NCBI GenBank assembly: GCA_036389335.1
Contig: DASVQC010000089.1
Coordinates: 1 to 64,000 of the forward strand
Length of the DNA: 64,000 nucleotides
Direction: 5' to 3'
Origin: JAIVGV01 sp036389335
GTDB taxonomy: Bacteria; Acidobacteriota; Blastocatellia; Pyrinomonadales; Pyrinomonadaceae
A program made the translations under genes and the position numbers. This document shows positions 51,186-61,265 of the stretch, in pieces; within the stretch, counting starts at the first letter, position 1; each line of letters starts with the position of its first letter. The notes below the pieces were generated by a model. It was not told the origin of the DNA. It saw nothing but the letters and a program-made list of their open reading frames with translations, and did not search any database.

Positions 51186-53228
51186 TCAAATTCCGCCGCC
51201 TTTCTCGCCTTTGCCCGCGTCCTTGCCCGGCTTGGCGTCTTCCTTCACCGTGATGTCGGTGGCCGTCGCGCGCGAGAAGCGCACGCCGCGCGAGGAGATG
51301 CCGACGGTCGCCGTGTAGTAGGCGGTGCGCGGGAACAGTTGCGTCACCTCGTAGACCCCTCGCTCGACCTCCTTCGCCACTTGCCGCGCCTGCCACAGGC
51401 CGGGTCGCTCGAAGACCATCACGATCACGTCCCTCAGCCCGGCGACCGGCTGCTTGGTGGCGGAGTCCGTGACGCGGAAGCGGAGGGCCGCGGGCTCGTT
51501 AGGTTTGATCTGCCGTGAGCCCGCCAACGGCTCGACGACGACGGAAGCGATCTGCAGGGCCTTCTCGCCGCCGACCGCCTCGGCGATCTCGACTTGGAAG
51601 CAGTTGAAGAGGCGCGGCTCGTCGATGATCATCGGCACGTCGAAGCGCCCCGCCTTCGTCAGCCTGACGGGCGTCGAGTAGACGCCGGGGGCCACCTCCG
51701 AGAGGCTGCGGTCGAGGAGCATCAGGGCGCGCGCCCTCCGCTTGTAATTGCTGATCGTGCCGATGGGGGCCACCATGCCTTCGACGTAGTAGTAGATCGT
51801 CTGGTCGGCGGCGTTGGCGATCATCACGGAGTTGCCTTCCGGCGTCGGCTGGATCATGTCGGCGACCCCCGCCTCTTCGTCGGGCGCGCCGGGCGTTTGC
51901 CGCCCCGCCTGTATGCTCATCGGGACGAACTTGCCTTTCCTCACGGTGCTCAGATCGATGAGCGAGAACTGCTCCGACCCCGCACCGCGCACGTACGCGT
52001 ATTTCTGCGTGAAGGTGACTTGATCGGGCTCCTTGATGACGTCCGCCGTGCCGGTGATCGCGTTGGTGGAGCTGTCGAAGACCACGAGCTTGCCCTCGGG
52101 TTGGTTGACGGCCAGCCCGTAGCGCCCCCCCGGCTCGAAGCGCAGCGCCACGACCCCGCGCCCCGTCGGGATCGTTCTGATCACCTGCTGCGCGCCGGGA
52201 TCGATGACGCTCGTCACGCCGCCGTTGATCGACGCCACGTACACGAGGCGGCTGGCGCTGCTGTAGGCGACGGGCACGGGCGTGCGAGCGACCTTGATCT
52301 CGGCGGCCCGCTTGAGGGTCTGGGTGTTGACGGCGGAGACCGTGTCGGACGCGCTGTTGGTGACGTAGGCCCAGCGGCTGTCGCCGGTGAAGGCGACGTT
52401 GTGCAGGCCCGCGCCGACCTCGACCGTGGCCGACAGTTTGTTGGTCGCGGGATCGATGATCGCGACCCCCGGCGATCCGTCGAGCCCGACCCAGAGGTAG
52501 CGCCCGTCGGGTTGCAGGTAGATGCGCGTCGGCGCGGTCTTCTCGCCGGTGGGGATGGTGCCGACGAGTTTTCGCGTCGTCGTGTTGACGACGGCGACCG
52601 CCGACTGAGCGGGCATCGTGACGTAGAGGAAATTCTTGTCGGCTGAGAGCGCCCAGTCCGCGCCCGTGCCGGGCAGCTCGACGATGGCTTCGAGCTTGGT
52701 GACTTTGGATGAAATCTGCGGGTTGATGAACGTGATCGTGTTGTCGTGGTTGAGCGTCAGCATCGTGTAGCCGTTCAGGTCCACCTCGGGGCGGACGCTG
52801 AGCAGGCCGCCGAGGAAGGTGCGGATCGTGTCCTTGCACTCGATCTCGTCGGGGGCGTGGCCGCTCGTGTTCGCGCTCAACCACGCCGCCGGGTGCAGGC
52901 CCGTGACGGGCTGGCCCGTCGTCGCGTAGGAGACGCGGAAGGTGGCGAGCGCGTCTGCGCCGCCGACGAGGCCCGCGGAGTTACCCCGCGCGTCGGTCGT
53001 CGCACGGAGGGAGAACTCGACGCGGATGCCCTCCTTCTCAAACTTCCCCGTGGCGGACGAAGGGGCTTTCGTGATGCCGGTCTTCTTGTTGAGCGTCGAG
53101 AGTTCAATCGGATTGCCGAGCGGGTCTTTGCGCCCGCTGTCTTGCGCGAGCGCGGCGGAAGCCGCCGCTAAAAAAAGAATGAAGGCTGACAGGAAGGCGA
53201 GCGGTGAAGAATACGTGGAGGTTCGCAT
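51186..53228 (-). CDS. Secreted YncE-like beta-propeller protein
   Basis: The 680-residue protein has a signal peptide (about 8-29: PLAFLSAFILFLAAASAALA). The central part (about 170-460) holds seven or so YncE/WD40-like blades such as DGRYLWVGLDGSPGVAIIDP, SRWAYVTNSASDTVSAVNTQ and RLVYVASINGGVTSVIDPGA. Two beta domains flank the propeller, and the C-terminus is Lys/Gly-rich. It starts at ATG 53228, with GAGGAA 8 bases upstream; a TTG at 53243 is less likely. It follows the giant multicopper oxidase on the same strand, with a hairpin between. A role as partner or electron-transfer scaffold is inference. Confidence 0.82.
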   Translation of the reverse strand: MRTSTYSSPLAFLSAFILFLAAASAALAQDSGRKDPLGNPIELSTLNKKTGITKAPSSATGKFEKEGIRVEFSLRATTDARGNSAGLVGGADALATFRVSYATTGQPVTGLHPAAWLSANTSGHAPDEIECKDTIRTFLGGLLSVRPEVDLNGYTMLTLNHDNTITFINPQISSKVTKLEAIVELPGTGADWALSADKNFLYVTMPAQSAVAVVNTTTRKLVGTIPTGEKTAPTRIYLQPDGRYLWVGLDGSPGVAIIDPATNKLSATVEVGAGLHNVAFTGDSRWAYVTNSASDTVSAVNTQTLKRAAEIKVARTPVPVAYSSASRLVYVASINGGVTSVIDPGAQQVIRTIPTGRGVVALRFEPGGRYGLAVNQPEGKLVVFDSSTNAITGTADVIKEPDQVTFTQKYAYVRGAGSEQFSLIDLSTVRKGKFVPMSIQAGRQTPGAPDEEAGVADMIQPTPEGNSVMIANAADQTIYYYVEGMVAPIGTISNYKRRARALMLLDRSLSEVAPGVYSTPVRLTKAGRFDVPMIIDEPRLFNCFQVEIAEAVGGEKALQIASVVVEPLAGSRQIKPNEPAALRFRVTDSATKQPVAGLRDVIVMVFERPGLWQARQVAKEVERGVYEVTQLFPRTAYYTATVGISSRGVRFSRATATDITVKEDAKPGKDAGKGEKGGGI

Positions 53229-53278
53229 CTGATAGTTCCTCAAACTTCTGGCTCCCCGAACCCCGGAGGGTTGTGAGC

Positions 53279-53310
53279 GGGGCCGGGCGCTCCCCGGCGC
53301 GCCCGGCCCC
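53279..53310 (-). terminator. 12-bp GC hairpin after the multicopper oxidase gene
   Basis: GGGGCCGGGCGC (53279-53290) pairs with GCGCCCGGCCCC (53299-53310) around an 8-base loop, 38 bases beyond the multicopper-oxidase stop on the minus strand. It separates that gene from the beta-propeller gene and may dampen or end the transcript. Confidence 0.65.
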
Positions 53311-53348
53311 GGTTGAAGGACATTCGCCTCGAAGCGATGTCGTGTTGT

Positions 53349-56300
53349 TTACGGCGTGACGCGGAAGATGCCCCACAGGCCGCCCGTCCACTTGAAGCTC
53401 TCCTGCGTCCGGTAGAGGTAATCGCCCGGCACCTTGTTCGCGCCTCCCGCCGAGTCGATGAGGATGTTCAGGTGGCGCGTCGGCCCGATGCCGCTGTAGG
53501 AGCCGACGTCGAAGGTGAAGGGGTTGCGGCCCTGCACGGTCGAGTTCGCCGTCCACGGCTCGAAGTTCCAGTGGTGGCCGAAGACGGTGAAGCCCTCCTG
53601 CCGCGGGTGGCCCTGCACGTCTATGACGCGGAAGCGCACGGGCGTGCCCGCCTTCGCCGTGAAGACCGGAGTTTCCGGATCGCCGCACGCGCCGCCGCCG
53701 CCCATGCTGCTCGCGAGCATCATGCTCTGACTGCCGCCGGGGCAGCCCGGATTCGGCGCGGTCGAGCTGAGCGTGTTGGTGAAGTCCTGACGGTTCAGGG
53801 TGTCGAGGTCGACGTCGGGCGGCAGGGCCAGACGCGCCCAGAGCGGCTCGTGGCGGTAGTTGAACCCCTTCTGCCCGGTGTCTTCCGAGTCGTCGGCCCC
53901 GCGGAAGTTGTCGAGCGGCTCGCCGAGCGCGTCCTGCGCCGTCACGTCCGTCTGGTAGTGCACGACGAACTCGCGGAACAGCGGCTGGCCGCCCGCGCCG
54001 AGGATGGTCGCCGAGGCGTTCGAGTCGGGGTCGGCGACGGCGACCGAGCCGGCGGGCTCGATGACGAGCGAGCCGATCAAACCGTGCGAGCTGTGCTTGA
54101 TCACGTCGCCGTAATCGCGCAGCGTGACGACGCCGTACTCGACCGGGGTCAAGACCGTGTTGTTCGTCGTCGTGCCGGTGCTGATGCTGCCCGCGTACCA
54201 TGCGTAGGTCCTGCTCTCGCCGGGGCCCGCCGTCTGGTCGGGGTTGAAGCCGACGGTCGCGCCGTCGGAGTTGGCCGCGTCGTAGGTGAGCAGCTCCGTG
54301 TGCATGCTGACTCGGTTCGACGACTTCACCTGATTGAAGTTGAACGCCGGGATGATGGGCGGCACCTCGTTCCAACTGTCGTACTCGGGCAAGACCGCGG
54401 GCAGCGCGTTCGTCAAAGTCACCTGCACGCAGTCGCCCGCGTTGGCGCGCAGCACCAGCGGCTCAAGCCGCTTCACGCCGGCCTGAATCTTCCCGATGTC
54501 CTTCGTCTCGACGAAGACGATGCCCGCCGGATCGTGGTGGCCGAACTTCTTGCTGTAGGTGATGCCGTCGGGGCCTGCCAGAGTGCTGGCGAGGACGGCC
54601 TGCACCTGGAAGGTCTTAACGGGCGGCGCGCCGACGCCGACCGGGCAGGTTCCGCTGCTGAGCGGGTTGACGGGAAGCGTCGCGCCGAGCGACGGGTTGT
54701 TCGGCAGCGGCGCGATGCCGGGCTGCGGCGAGGCGAAGGCCCGCATGATGCCCCACATGCCGTTCCACAGATCGTCGGTCGGCGCGGACTGGTAGAGGAA
54801 GTCCTTCTGGCCGAGGCTCGTCGGGACGCGCTCGTTGATCTCGTACTCGAAGTGCTCGGCGATGCCGAGCTGCTGCGAGGCGTTCAGGCCGGAGTTGTTG
54901 ACGGCCAAAGGATCGCTCGGCGTGCCCGGCTCGAAGAACCACTTCTGGCCGTGGACGTGGAAGACGTGCTGCTCCTCCTGCGCCCCCTGAACCATCTTCA
55001 CGCTGATGCGGTCGCCCGGAAAGACCCCGAGCACGGGCGTGGCCGGATCGCCGTGGATGGCCGAGCTGAAGGCGAAGGCCATGTCGCCCGCCGGCCCCGG
55101 CAACTGCACGAAGCGCGGGCCTTCGACCGCGCCGGAGGTTTCCGGGCCGCCTTCCAGATCGAGCGGCGGGGCGGCGGGGTTGAGCGCGGCGATGCGGTGC
55201 GGGATCGGCTCGTTGCGGTAGTTGATCACCATCGTGCCCGGATCGTTCGAAGAGATCGCCTCGGGCAGGGGCTTCTGCCGCGGGTCGAGCGGGACGGGGT
55301 TGCCGATGGCGAGCGGCAGCGGCAGCTCCTGGAAGTTCGGCGGGTTGACGGGAATGTTCTCGGGCTCCGCCGTGTAGGCGAGCGCGAAGTCGCCGATGGC
55401 GAGGGCGAACTCGCGGAAGCTGTCCTGACCGCTGGGGCCCGCGATCACGCGCGCCGAATAACTCGTCGGGCCGCCGTCCGGGCGCGTGCCCATCGGGACG
55501 CCCTCCTGCGTCGTCCAGACCGAGTCGGTCGGCTCGGCGATGAGCGCGGCGTAGAGCCCGTGGTGCTGGTGTCCGCTCGGGCTGAAGTGATCGTGCGAGA
55601 ACGACGTGCGGATCGTGCGATCACGGTTCTCGTTGTTGATGAGCGGGTCGGCCCACCAACGCTCGATGAGAGTCTGCGCGCCCGCGAAGAGCCCGCCCGT
55701 CGGATCGACGGCGGCGAACTTCGGGTTGACCTCCGGCTGCATCGGCGGCGGCAGGCGCGGATCGGTCGGGTTGGCCGCGGCGAAGGCGGCGGCGGCCTTG
55801 ATGCGCTCGCGCACCGTCTCCGGCGAGAACGCGCCCGACTCGTAGTTCCAGCCGTTGCCCGCGCCGTCCGAAGAGGTGACGTCGAACTTGACGAGGTGTA
55901 TGTGCTGGCCGACGATGTCGGTCGGCTGGTAGAGCATGAAGTCGTCGAGGTTCAAGACCGCCGGGATGAGGTTCGTCACGCGGTAGTCGACGCACTCGCC
56001 CGAGTTGACGCGGATGAAGAACGGCTCGGAGGGCTTGGGGCCGCCCGTGCCGCCCAAGGGCTCGTTCGGGCGCGACGCGCCGAAAGTGGCCGCCACGTCG
56101 TCTTCGAGGACGGTGAGGCGGCCCTGACGGTCGTGCCAGCCCGCCTTGTTGAACTTGTTGTCGATCTCGATCCACGCCGCGCGGTAGTTGCGCGTGGTGA
56201 CGGGGCGGGTCAGGTTGTCGCCGTCCCTGAAGGTGTCGGGGCACGGATCGGCGTAAGGCGCGCCGGGCTTCTGCGCGCGCCCGTTGACGAGGAAGAGGCC

Positions 56301-58643
56301 GGGCTTGCCCGTCGCGTCGAAGGTCTGGTAGCCCTGCGCCAGCCAGTCGTACTCGGTGCGGAAGGGAACCGCCGCGCCGGTGGCCGCGTCCTGCCCGGCG
56401 TGGAACTGCATGGCGCGGTTCTCGTCGGGCGTGCCCGCGTCGGGCAGCACCGTCAGGAGCGCCTCTTCGAGTTCGTGCGCGAAGAAGAACGTCCAAGGCT
56501 TGTAGCCGTCGTCGGCCAGCTCGTGGACGCGCGCGGCGACCGGGTCGGCCTGACGGAAGGCGGGGACGGCGTCGATCCCGTCAATCGCCACGGCCTCTTC
56601 GACGCGGTGGCGCGGCAGGCCGCCGTTCTTCTCAAGCGCCAAGGGCGGCTGCGGCGGGCGGTGGCTCGCGCGCCCCGCCGCGTAGAACGGGAAGCCCTCG
56701 AAGTCTGCACGCGGCATCGGCGGCAGGCCCGCCGGGACGACCGGCACGTTGGTGCGCGCGCGCAGGAAGAGGTTCGGGATCGGCACGATGGCCGGTTGCT
56801 GGATGCCGGTGGCGACTTCGCCGTCGGGCAGGTTGCGCCCGCGCGGGTTCGGGTTCTCGCAAGGCACCTGCGAAGGCTGCTGCGCGCAGGCCGAAGGGTT
56901 CATGCCGGGCGTGCCGTCTTCAAAGACATCGTGCACGCGCCACAGCTCCCACATGCCCTGCGCGAAGTGCGGGTAGAGGTGGCAGTGGAAGATCGAGTCG
57001 CCGGGCGTGAGATTGCGGTTGCCCGATCCGCCGTAGTTGATCTCGTAGGTGAAGGCCGCGCCGGGCGAGATGGTCTGGGCGTCGAGGTAAGTGGAGTTGT
57101 CGTCGCGCGGGCTTTGCAGCCACTGGTGCGCGTGGAGGTGGAAGACGTGCGTCTCCTTCGGCCCCGCGTGCAGGTTGCGGAAGCGCACGGGGTCGTTCAG
57201 GTACGAGTGGTGGACGTTCGAGGGATCGTCGGGGAAGGGCACGTGCTTGCCCTGACCCGGGATGTCCTCGATGAGCGTGGCCGGGTCGCCGTTGGGCCAC
57301 GATTCGAGGAAGAACTCTTCGTAGGCGCACTCGGTGCAGAAGCGCGAGGGGCCGACCTTGAACTTGTTGGCGAAGAGGATCGAGCCGAGGCCCGAAACGC
57401 CGTAGTTGATGCCGAAGCCGTCCTTCACGCTCTCGAAGGGGCGGAACTTCAGCTCGGAGAAGGCGGGGAAGTCGTCTTCGACCTCGTCGTGGAAGATGAC
57501 GGTGAACTCGCGGAAGGGCTGGCCGCAGGTGCCCGACGGCGGGGCCTTCGTGCAGTCTTCCTGAAGCTGGCCCGTCGGGTCTGTGATGACGGCATTCAGA
57601 TCGCCGTGGACGATCTCGTTCGTCGTCGGGTCGGTGATGCTCAGCAGCGGGCGGCCCGCCTGATCCCTCGCCTCGAAGTCGAGGGCGGGGTGGCCCTGCG
57701 GATCGAAGACGGGCGCGCCGTTCGCGTCCCTTTTCTGCGCCTGCCGCATCGTCTCGGCTGTGACCTGCGAGCGATACCAGCGCGAGTTCTTCGGCTCCAC
57801 ATTGATCGAGCCGAAGAGGCCGCGCACGATCTGGCCGCCGTCGCCGTCGCCGCCCGACGTGGCGGCCTGCGAATAGACGAGGTACTGCCCCTGCTTGGCG
57901 GCGAGCCACTTGTAAGTGATCGACTGGCCGGGCGGGACGATGGAGGGCGGGTTGTTGCCGACGAACGCGCCGTCGGAGAGGATGCTGCCGACGTAGTCCA
58001 ACCCGTTGACGTGCATCCCGGCGGTGCGCGTGGCGGGCCGCTGGTCGCTGTTCGGGTTGAGCAGGTTGGTGAAGCGGACTTGCAGGCAGTCGCCTTCGTT
58101 GACGCGGAGCACGAGCGGGCGCGGTCGCTTGTCGCGCCTGAGCTGCGCGCCGGGCGAGTCGCCCACCACGTCGCGCCGCAGCGCGTACATCTCGCCGCCC
58201 GGCTCAAGGCTGCCGAAGCGGTTGTAGGTGATGACCACGTCGACGGCGACGACGTCAGCCTTCACCGTCCGCGTGCAGGTGTCCGGCTGTTGAATCACGG
58301 GCGCGGGCGTCGCCAACGGGAGGGGCGAAGTAAGGTTTGCCGACGCGACCGGCGTTTGCGACGACGTTTGGGTTAATGTTTCGGTCGTGGTGGTCGCCGG
58401 GGCCGTGGTCTGTTCCGGCAGCGGCGTGGGCGTCTGTTGCGGCAGCGTCGACGCCGCCGTCGGCTCGGATAAAATATCGACCGCGCCGGGTATCAGCCGC
58501 GCCGTCGCTTCCGTCGGCATCGGCTGTAGGCCCGCGCCAGTCGCGGTCGTTTCACCACGCGCGCGCGCCGACGCGGCAGCCGACACGAGCAAGCCGACCG
58601 TCAACAGTGTTCTCAGCAAGACGTTAGAGTGTCGGGCATCCAT
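53349..58643 (-). CDS. Giant multicopper oxidase (MofA/MnxG-like size)
   Basis: The 1764-residue secreted protein has a signal peptide (about 9-30), a Pro/Thr/Gln-rich linker (about 45-115) and then several cupredoxin domains. Visible copper motifs are HVFHLHAHQW (about 495), the T1-type HCHLYPHFAQGMW (first His 553), QHIHLVKFDV (about 910), HDHFSPSGHQHHGLYA (about 1015), HVFHVHGQKW (about 1228), a GHHWNFEPW near the end, and several HG- or HV-containing elements. Only one HCH cluster occurs, so one T1 site. The size resembles bacterial Mn(II)-oxidase-type oxidases (MnxG about 1200, MofA about 1660 residues). The RBS AAGGAGGAG is strong. It may oxidise metal ions or organics; inference. Confidence 0.82.
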   Translation of the reverse strand: MDARHSNVLLRTLLTVGLLVSAAASARARGETTATGAGLQPMPTEATARLIPGAVDILSEPTAASTLPQQTPTPLPEQTTAPATTTTETLTQTSSQTPVASANLTSPLPLATPAPVIQQPDTCTRTVKADVVAVDVVITYNRFGSLEPGGEMYALRRDVVGDSPGAQLRRDKRPRPLVLRVNEGDCLQVRFTNLLNPNSDQRPATRTAGMHVNGLDYVGSILSDGAFVGNNPPSIVPPGQSITYKWLAAKQGQYLVYSQAATSGGDGDGGQIVRGLFGSINVEPKNSRWYRSQVTAETMRQAQKRDANGAPVFDPQGHPALDFEARDQAGRPLLSITDPTTNEIVHGDLNAVITDPTGQLQEDCTKAPPSGTCGQPFREFTVIFHDEVEDDFPAFSELKFRPFESVKDGFGINYGVSGLGSILFANKFKVGPSRFCTECAYEEFFLESWPNGDPATLIEDIPGQGKHVPFPDDPSNVHHSYLNDPVRFRNLHAGPKETHVFHLHAHQWLQSPRDDNSTYLDAQTISPGAAFTYEINYGGSGNRNLTPGDSIFHCHLYPHFAQGMWELWRVHDVFEDGTPGMNPSACAQQPSQVPCENPNPRGRNLPDGEVATGIQQPAIVPIPNLFLRARTNVPVVPAGLPPMPRADFEGFPFYAAGRASHRPPQPPLALEKNGGLPRHRVEEAVAIDGIDAVPAFRQADPVAARVHELADDGYKPWTFFFAHELEEALLTVLPDAGTPDENRAMQFHAGQDAATGAAVPFRTEYDWLAQGYQTFDATGKPGLFLVNGRAQKPGAPYADPCPDTFRDGDNLTRPVTTRNYRAAWIEIDNKFNKAGWHDRQGRLTVLEDDVAATFGASRPNEPLGGTGGPKPSEPFFIRVNSGECVDYRVTNLIPAVLNLDDFMLYQPTDIVGQHIHLVKFDVTSSDGAGNGWNYESGAFSPETVRERIKAAAAFAAANPTDPRLPPPMQPEVNPKFAAVDPTGGLFAGAQTLIERWWADPLINNENRDRTIRTSFSHDHFSPSGHQHHGLYAALIAEPTDSVWTTQEGVPMGTRPDGGPTSYSARVIAGPSGQDSFREFALAIGDFALAYTAEPENIPVNPPNFQELPLPLAIGNPVPLDPRQKPLPEAISSNDPGTMVINYRNEPIPHRIAALNPAAPPLDLEGGPETSGAVEGPRFVQLPGPAGDMAFAFSSAIHGDPATPVLGVFPGDRISVKMVQGAQEEQHVFHVHGQKWFFEPGTPSDPLAVNNSGLNASQQLGIAEHFEYEINERVPTSLGQKDFLYQSAPTDDLWNGMWGIMRAFASPQPGIAPLPNNPSLGATLPVNPLSSGTCPVGVGAPPVKTFQVQAVLASTLAGPDGITYSKKFGHHDPAGIVFVETKDIGKIQAGVKRLEPLVLRANAGDCVQVTLTNALPAVLPEYDSWNEVPPIIPAFNFNQVKSSNRVSMHTELLTYDAANSDGATVGFNPDQTAGPGESRTYAWYAGSISTGTTTNNTVLTPVEYGVVTLRDYGDVIKHSSHGLIGSLVIEPAGSVAVADPDSNASATILGAGGQPLFREFVVHYQTDVTAQDALGEPLDNFRGADDSEDTGQKGFNYRHEPLWARLALPPDVDLDTLNRQDFTNTLSSTAPNPGCPGGSQSMMLASSMGGGGACGDPETPVFTAKAGTPVRFRVIDVQGHPRQEGFTVFGHHWNFEPWTANSTVQGRNPFTFDVGSYSGIGPTRHLNILIDSAGGANKVPGDYLYRTQESFKWTGGLWGIFRVTP

Positions 58644-59359
58644 CCTCTGTACTCCTCCTTAATCGCTCCCCCCTCGGTCGGGCCGAGAGCTGACACACGT
58701 ATAGCCACCACACGGGAAAGGAATTTCCGGTGCGCCGTCGTTCGGACCGAACGCCCTCGGCATCCCGCGCACTACCGCGGCGTTAAAGCGCGGTTGGTAT
58801 TCCGGCGGCGGAAGCCTCAGACCTTTTTGGGTTAACTCACAGCTCTCAAGATGAGGTCTTGACGCGCAGGCAGACCTCCGGTGAGTACGGTCTTCATCGT
58901 GGGGGAATGAAAAGGCGTATTCATCGAGGTTGAGGTCGTCTCCGAGTGCGGGGTGCTCGGCGACGCCCCAAGCCATGTCTTAGTAGACTTCGGGGATGAG
59001 TCTTTACGGAGTTCGGGGAGCCATTCCATCAGCAACAACCATACCGCTTACACTTCAGTCCGCGTCCGGATGCGTACAAGCTCGTCGGCGCGAGGTGCGA
59101 AGCGAAGCGGTCACAGGCGTTTGCGCTGTTCACGGAGGCGCGCATCCATGCGCGTCGTCTGACGGATGAGGCGCGGTCAGGCGATCACGCTTCGGGACAC
59201 ATTTGCTGCACGTTGCGACAAAATTGCAAGGTCGTTGCGGGTTGATTGCGGGGAGGGAAACGGCGCGCAACGGTTAAGCGCAGCGCAGCGACCGATCACT
59301 CATTTGAGCGGACGACGAGACGGAATTTTTCAGCGGCGGACGGGGAACGTCTTCGTGAG
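58644..59359. other. Leader of the multicopper oxidase gene
   Basis: No convincing gene is seen in these 716 bases. The first 30 hold the strong ribosome site of the oxidase. A short minus-strand open frame (58659-58976, beginning MAWGVAEHPALGDDLNL) overlaps others and has no recognised motif. A -24/-12 (TGGC...TTGC) sigma-54 site was looked for without a clear hit near the oxidase start. Confidence 0.5.
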
Positions 59360-60463
59360 CTAGAACGTGTTGCGCGGCGGCGCGGCGAACGCGCCGTAAT
59401 CTTTCAACTTGCGGTAGAGCGTGCGCCGGTCGATGTCGAGCAGGCTCGCCGCCTTGGCCTGATTCCCCTCGCACCGTTCGAGCACCGAGAGGATGTAGAG
59501 GCGTTCGATCTCGGCGAGGGTCGCGCCGCCCTGCCAGCACTCCTTGAGCGCGCGGGGGATTGTGTCGCCCCCCGGCTCCTCCCGCAGCACGTCCGGCGGC
59601 AGATCGCCTACGCCGATCTCGTCGGCCTCGCCGATGGCGAGCGCGTACTCGACGGCGTTCTCCAACTCGCGCACGTTGCCGGGCCAGTGATAACTGAGGA
59701 GGGCGCGCATCGCCTCGGCGGAGAACTTGCGCCGCCTCGCGTCGTCGCGCTGAGCGCGACGCAGGAAGTGGTTGACCAGAAGTTTGATGTCTTCGCCGCC
59801 GCGCTCGCGCAGCTCCGGCACGTGCAGCGGGATCACGCTCAGGCGGAAGAAAAGATCGCTGCGGAACGCGCCCTCGGCGACGGCGCGCTTGATGTCGCGG
59901 TTGGTGGCCGAGATGACGCGCACGCTGATCGGGATGTTCACCCGACCGCCGATGCGCCGCAAATGGCGCTCCTGAAGGACGCGCAACAGCTTGGCCTGGG
60001 CCGGGAGGGCGAGGGCGTCGACCTCGTCGAGAAAGATGGTGCCCCCGGAGGCCCCCTCAAACAACCCGCGCCGCGTCTCGTGCGCGTCGGTGAACGTGCC
60101 GCGCTGGTGCCCGAACAGCTCCGCCTCGACGAGCGTGTCGGGGATGGCCGAGCAGTTGATGTCGATGAACGGCGCGGACGCGCGCCGACTCCAATTGTGG
60201 ATCGCGCGCGCGACCAGCTCCTTCCCGGTTCCGGTCGAACCCGTGATGAGCACGGAGCTGTCGGTCGCCGCGATCCGCGCCATCAGCGAAAGCAACTGCT
60301 GCATCCGGGGCGAGCGCCCGATCAGCGAGGCGTTAGCGCCCACCCGATACGCCTCGTTCTCGCCGGGCGGCGTTTTCAGCGCCCGCTCCGCCGCGCGAAG
60401 GGCGTCGCCCGTGTCGCCCTCCGGCGGCGCAAACTTGTCTAAAAACTTCTCGCCCGCACTCAT
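59360..60463 (-). CDS. NtrC-type sigma-54 activator lacking a receiver domain
   Basis: The 367-residue protein has a short N-terminal segment (about 1-45), an AAA+ sigma-54-interaction domain (about 50-285) and a Fis-type HTH (about 335-360: NQAKAASLLDIDRRTLYRKL). Walker A is GSTGTGKE and Walker B is GGTIFLDEVDAL; the arginine-finger region FRSDLFFRLSVIPL is intact. The sigma-54 contact loop reads GTFTDA instead of GAFTGA. Absence of receiver, GAF or PAS domains means the input is unclear. ATG 60463 is preferred; a GTG at 60556 is possible. It is upstream of and parallel to the giant oxidase gene, a plausible target. Confidence 0.85.
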   Translation of the reverse strand: MSAGEKFLDKFAPPEGDTGDALRAAERALKTPPGENEAYRVGANASLIGRSPRMQQLLSLMARIAATDSSVLITGSTGTGKELVARAIHNWSRRASAPFIDINCSAIPDTLVEAELFGHQRGTFTDAHETRRGLFEGASGGTIFLDEVDALALPAQAKLLRVLQERHLRRIGGRVNIPISVRVISATNRDIKRAVAEGAFRSDLFFRLSVIPLHVPELRERGGEDIKLLVNHFLRRAQRDDARRRKFSAEAMRALLSYHWPGNVRELENAVEYALAIGEADEIGVGDLPPDVLREEPGGDTIPRALKECWQGGATLAEIERLYILSVLERCEGNQAKAASLLDIDRRTLYRKLKDYGAFAAPPRNTF

Positions 60464-61265
60464 TCGACGGCCCCGCCAATTCTGATTCCAGTCGATTGAG
60501 GAATCCCACGCCGGTCTGTTGACGACGGCGAGCCCCGGCGCGTTCCGGCCCGCCACGCGGAGGGCACTTCACCCTCAAATAATGGTTCGAGAGATGCTTG
60601 GGGAAACGGGCCCTCTTGATAGTGTCTCATCTCTCTTCCGGGGAGAGGCCAACCATGCAGAAGGTCAGCAGGCCCAAGCTGCTCGACAGATACGGTGAGG
60701 TATAACTCAGGTGTAGCAACCAACATGCCAAGACCGCCGACGGCGAAAAGCCAATAGATATGAGAGTAAAGATTCATCCGCGAGGCCGCGCACGGCCCGC
60801 TCGTGTTACGTAATAAATCAGGCGCGGGGGACTATGTTTTATAGCGAAAATACAGTGGGCGATCTGACCGGCCATCGACGCCACGCGGGGCGTTTTATGA
60901 TCGGCGGGCGCTTTAGAGGGCGACCCCCGATCAGAGGCGGGACCCGGTCGAACCGTGAGGGGGGCGCACCGGCCCTCCACGGAAATTAGATTGACAGGCG
61001 TCGGAGCCTTACAGTAGGCTCTCCCCTCTTTTCCCGACTGCCGTTTATCACCTACGAACTCGCAGCATTTACTCACGAGCCCGCCGGGAGACCCCTTAGG
61101 CCACACCTCCACGCCCGTTACATTTCGGCGCGCGGGCACATTAAAGGTTAAAGGTAGAAGATAAACCCTTCTCAGATGGCCGGTGCATCCCGGCAGGCGT
61201 CGCCGGCGCAAGCCCGCAAGTCCGCAAGTCTAATCGCCCCCAGCGCAGAAGGAGGACAGCCGCTC
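60464..61265. other. Intergenic region between regulator and clostripain-like gene
   Basis: No convincing gene is seen in these 802 bases, which separate divergent transcription units. Short open frames on both strands lack recognisable motifs and good ribosome sites. AAGGAGGA at about 61249-61256 is the ribosome site of the next gene. No riboswitch or sigma-54 promoter was recognised by eye. Confidence 0.5.

Noticed and set aside
53313..58376. 1687-codon plus-strand open frame antisense to the multicopper oxidase
   Set aside because: The product is Arg/Val/Asp-rich with no domains; the minus strand has copper-binding motifs and a signal peptide with a strong ribosome site.
58644..59359. Sigma-54 (-24/-12) promoter for the multicopper oxidase
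   Set aside because: No TGGC and TTGC pair with the right spacing was found near the oxidase start by eye; a matrix scan would be needed.
60460..60777. Short minus-strand membrane protein starting MNLYSHIYWLFAVGG
   Set aside because: It overlaps the activator's start, has no homology cue and its sequence past the first 40 residues is of low plausibility.
60774..61211. 145-codon minus-strand open frame upstream of the clostripain gene
   Set aside because: Composition is random-like, with no ribosome site and no motif.
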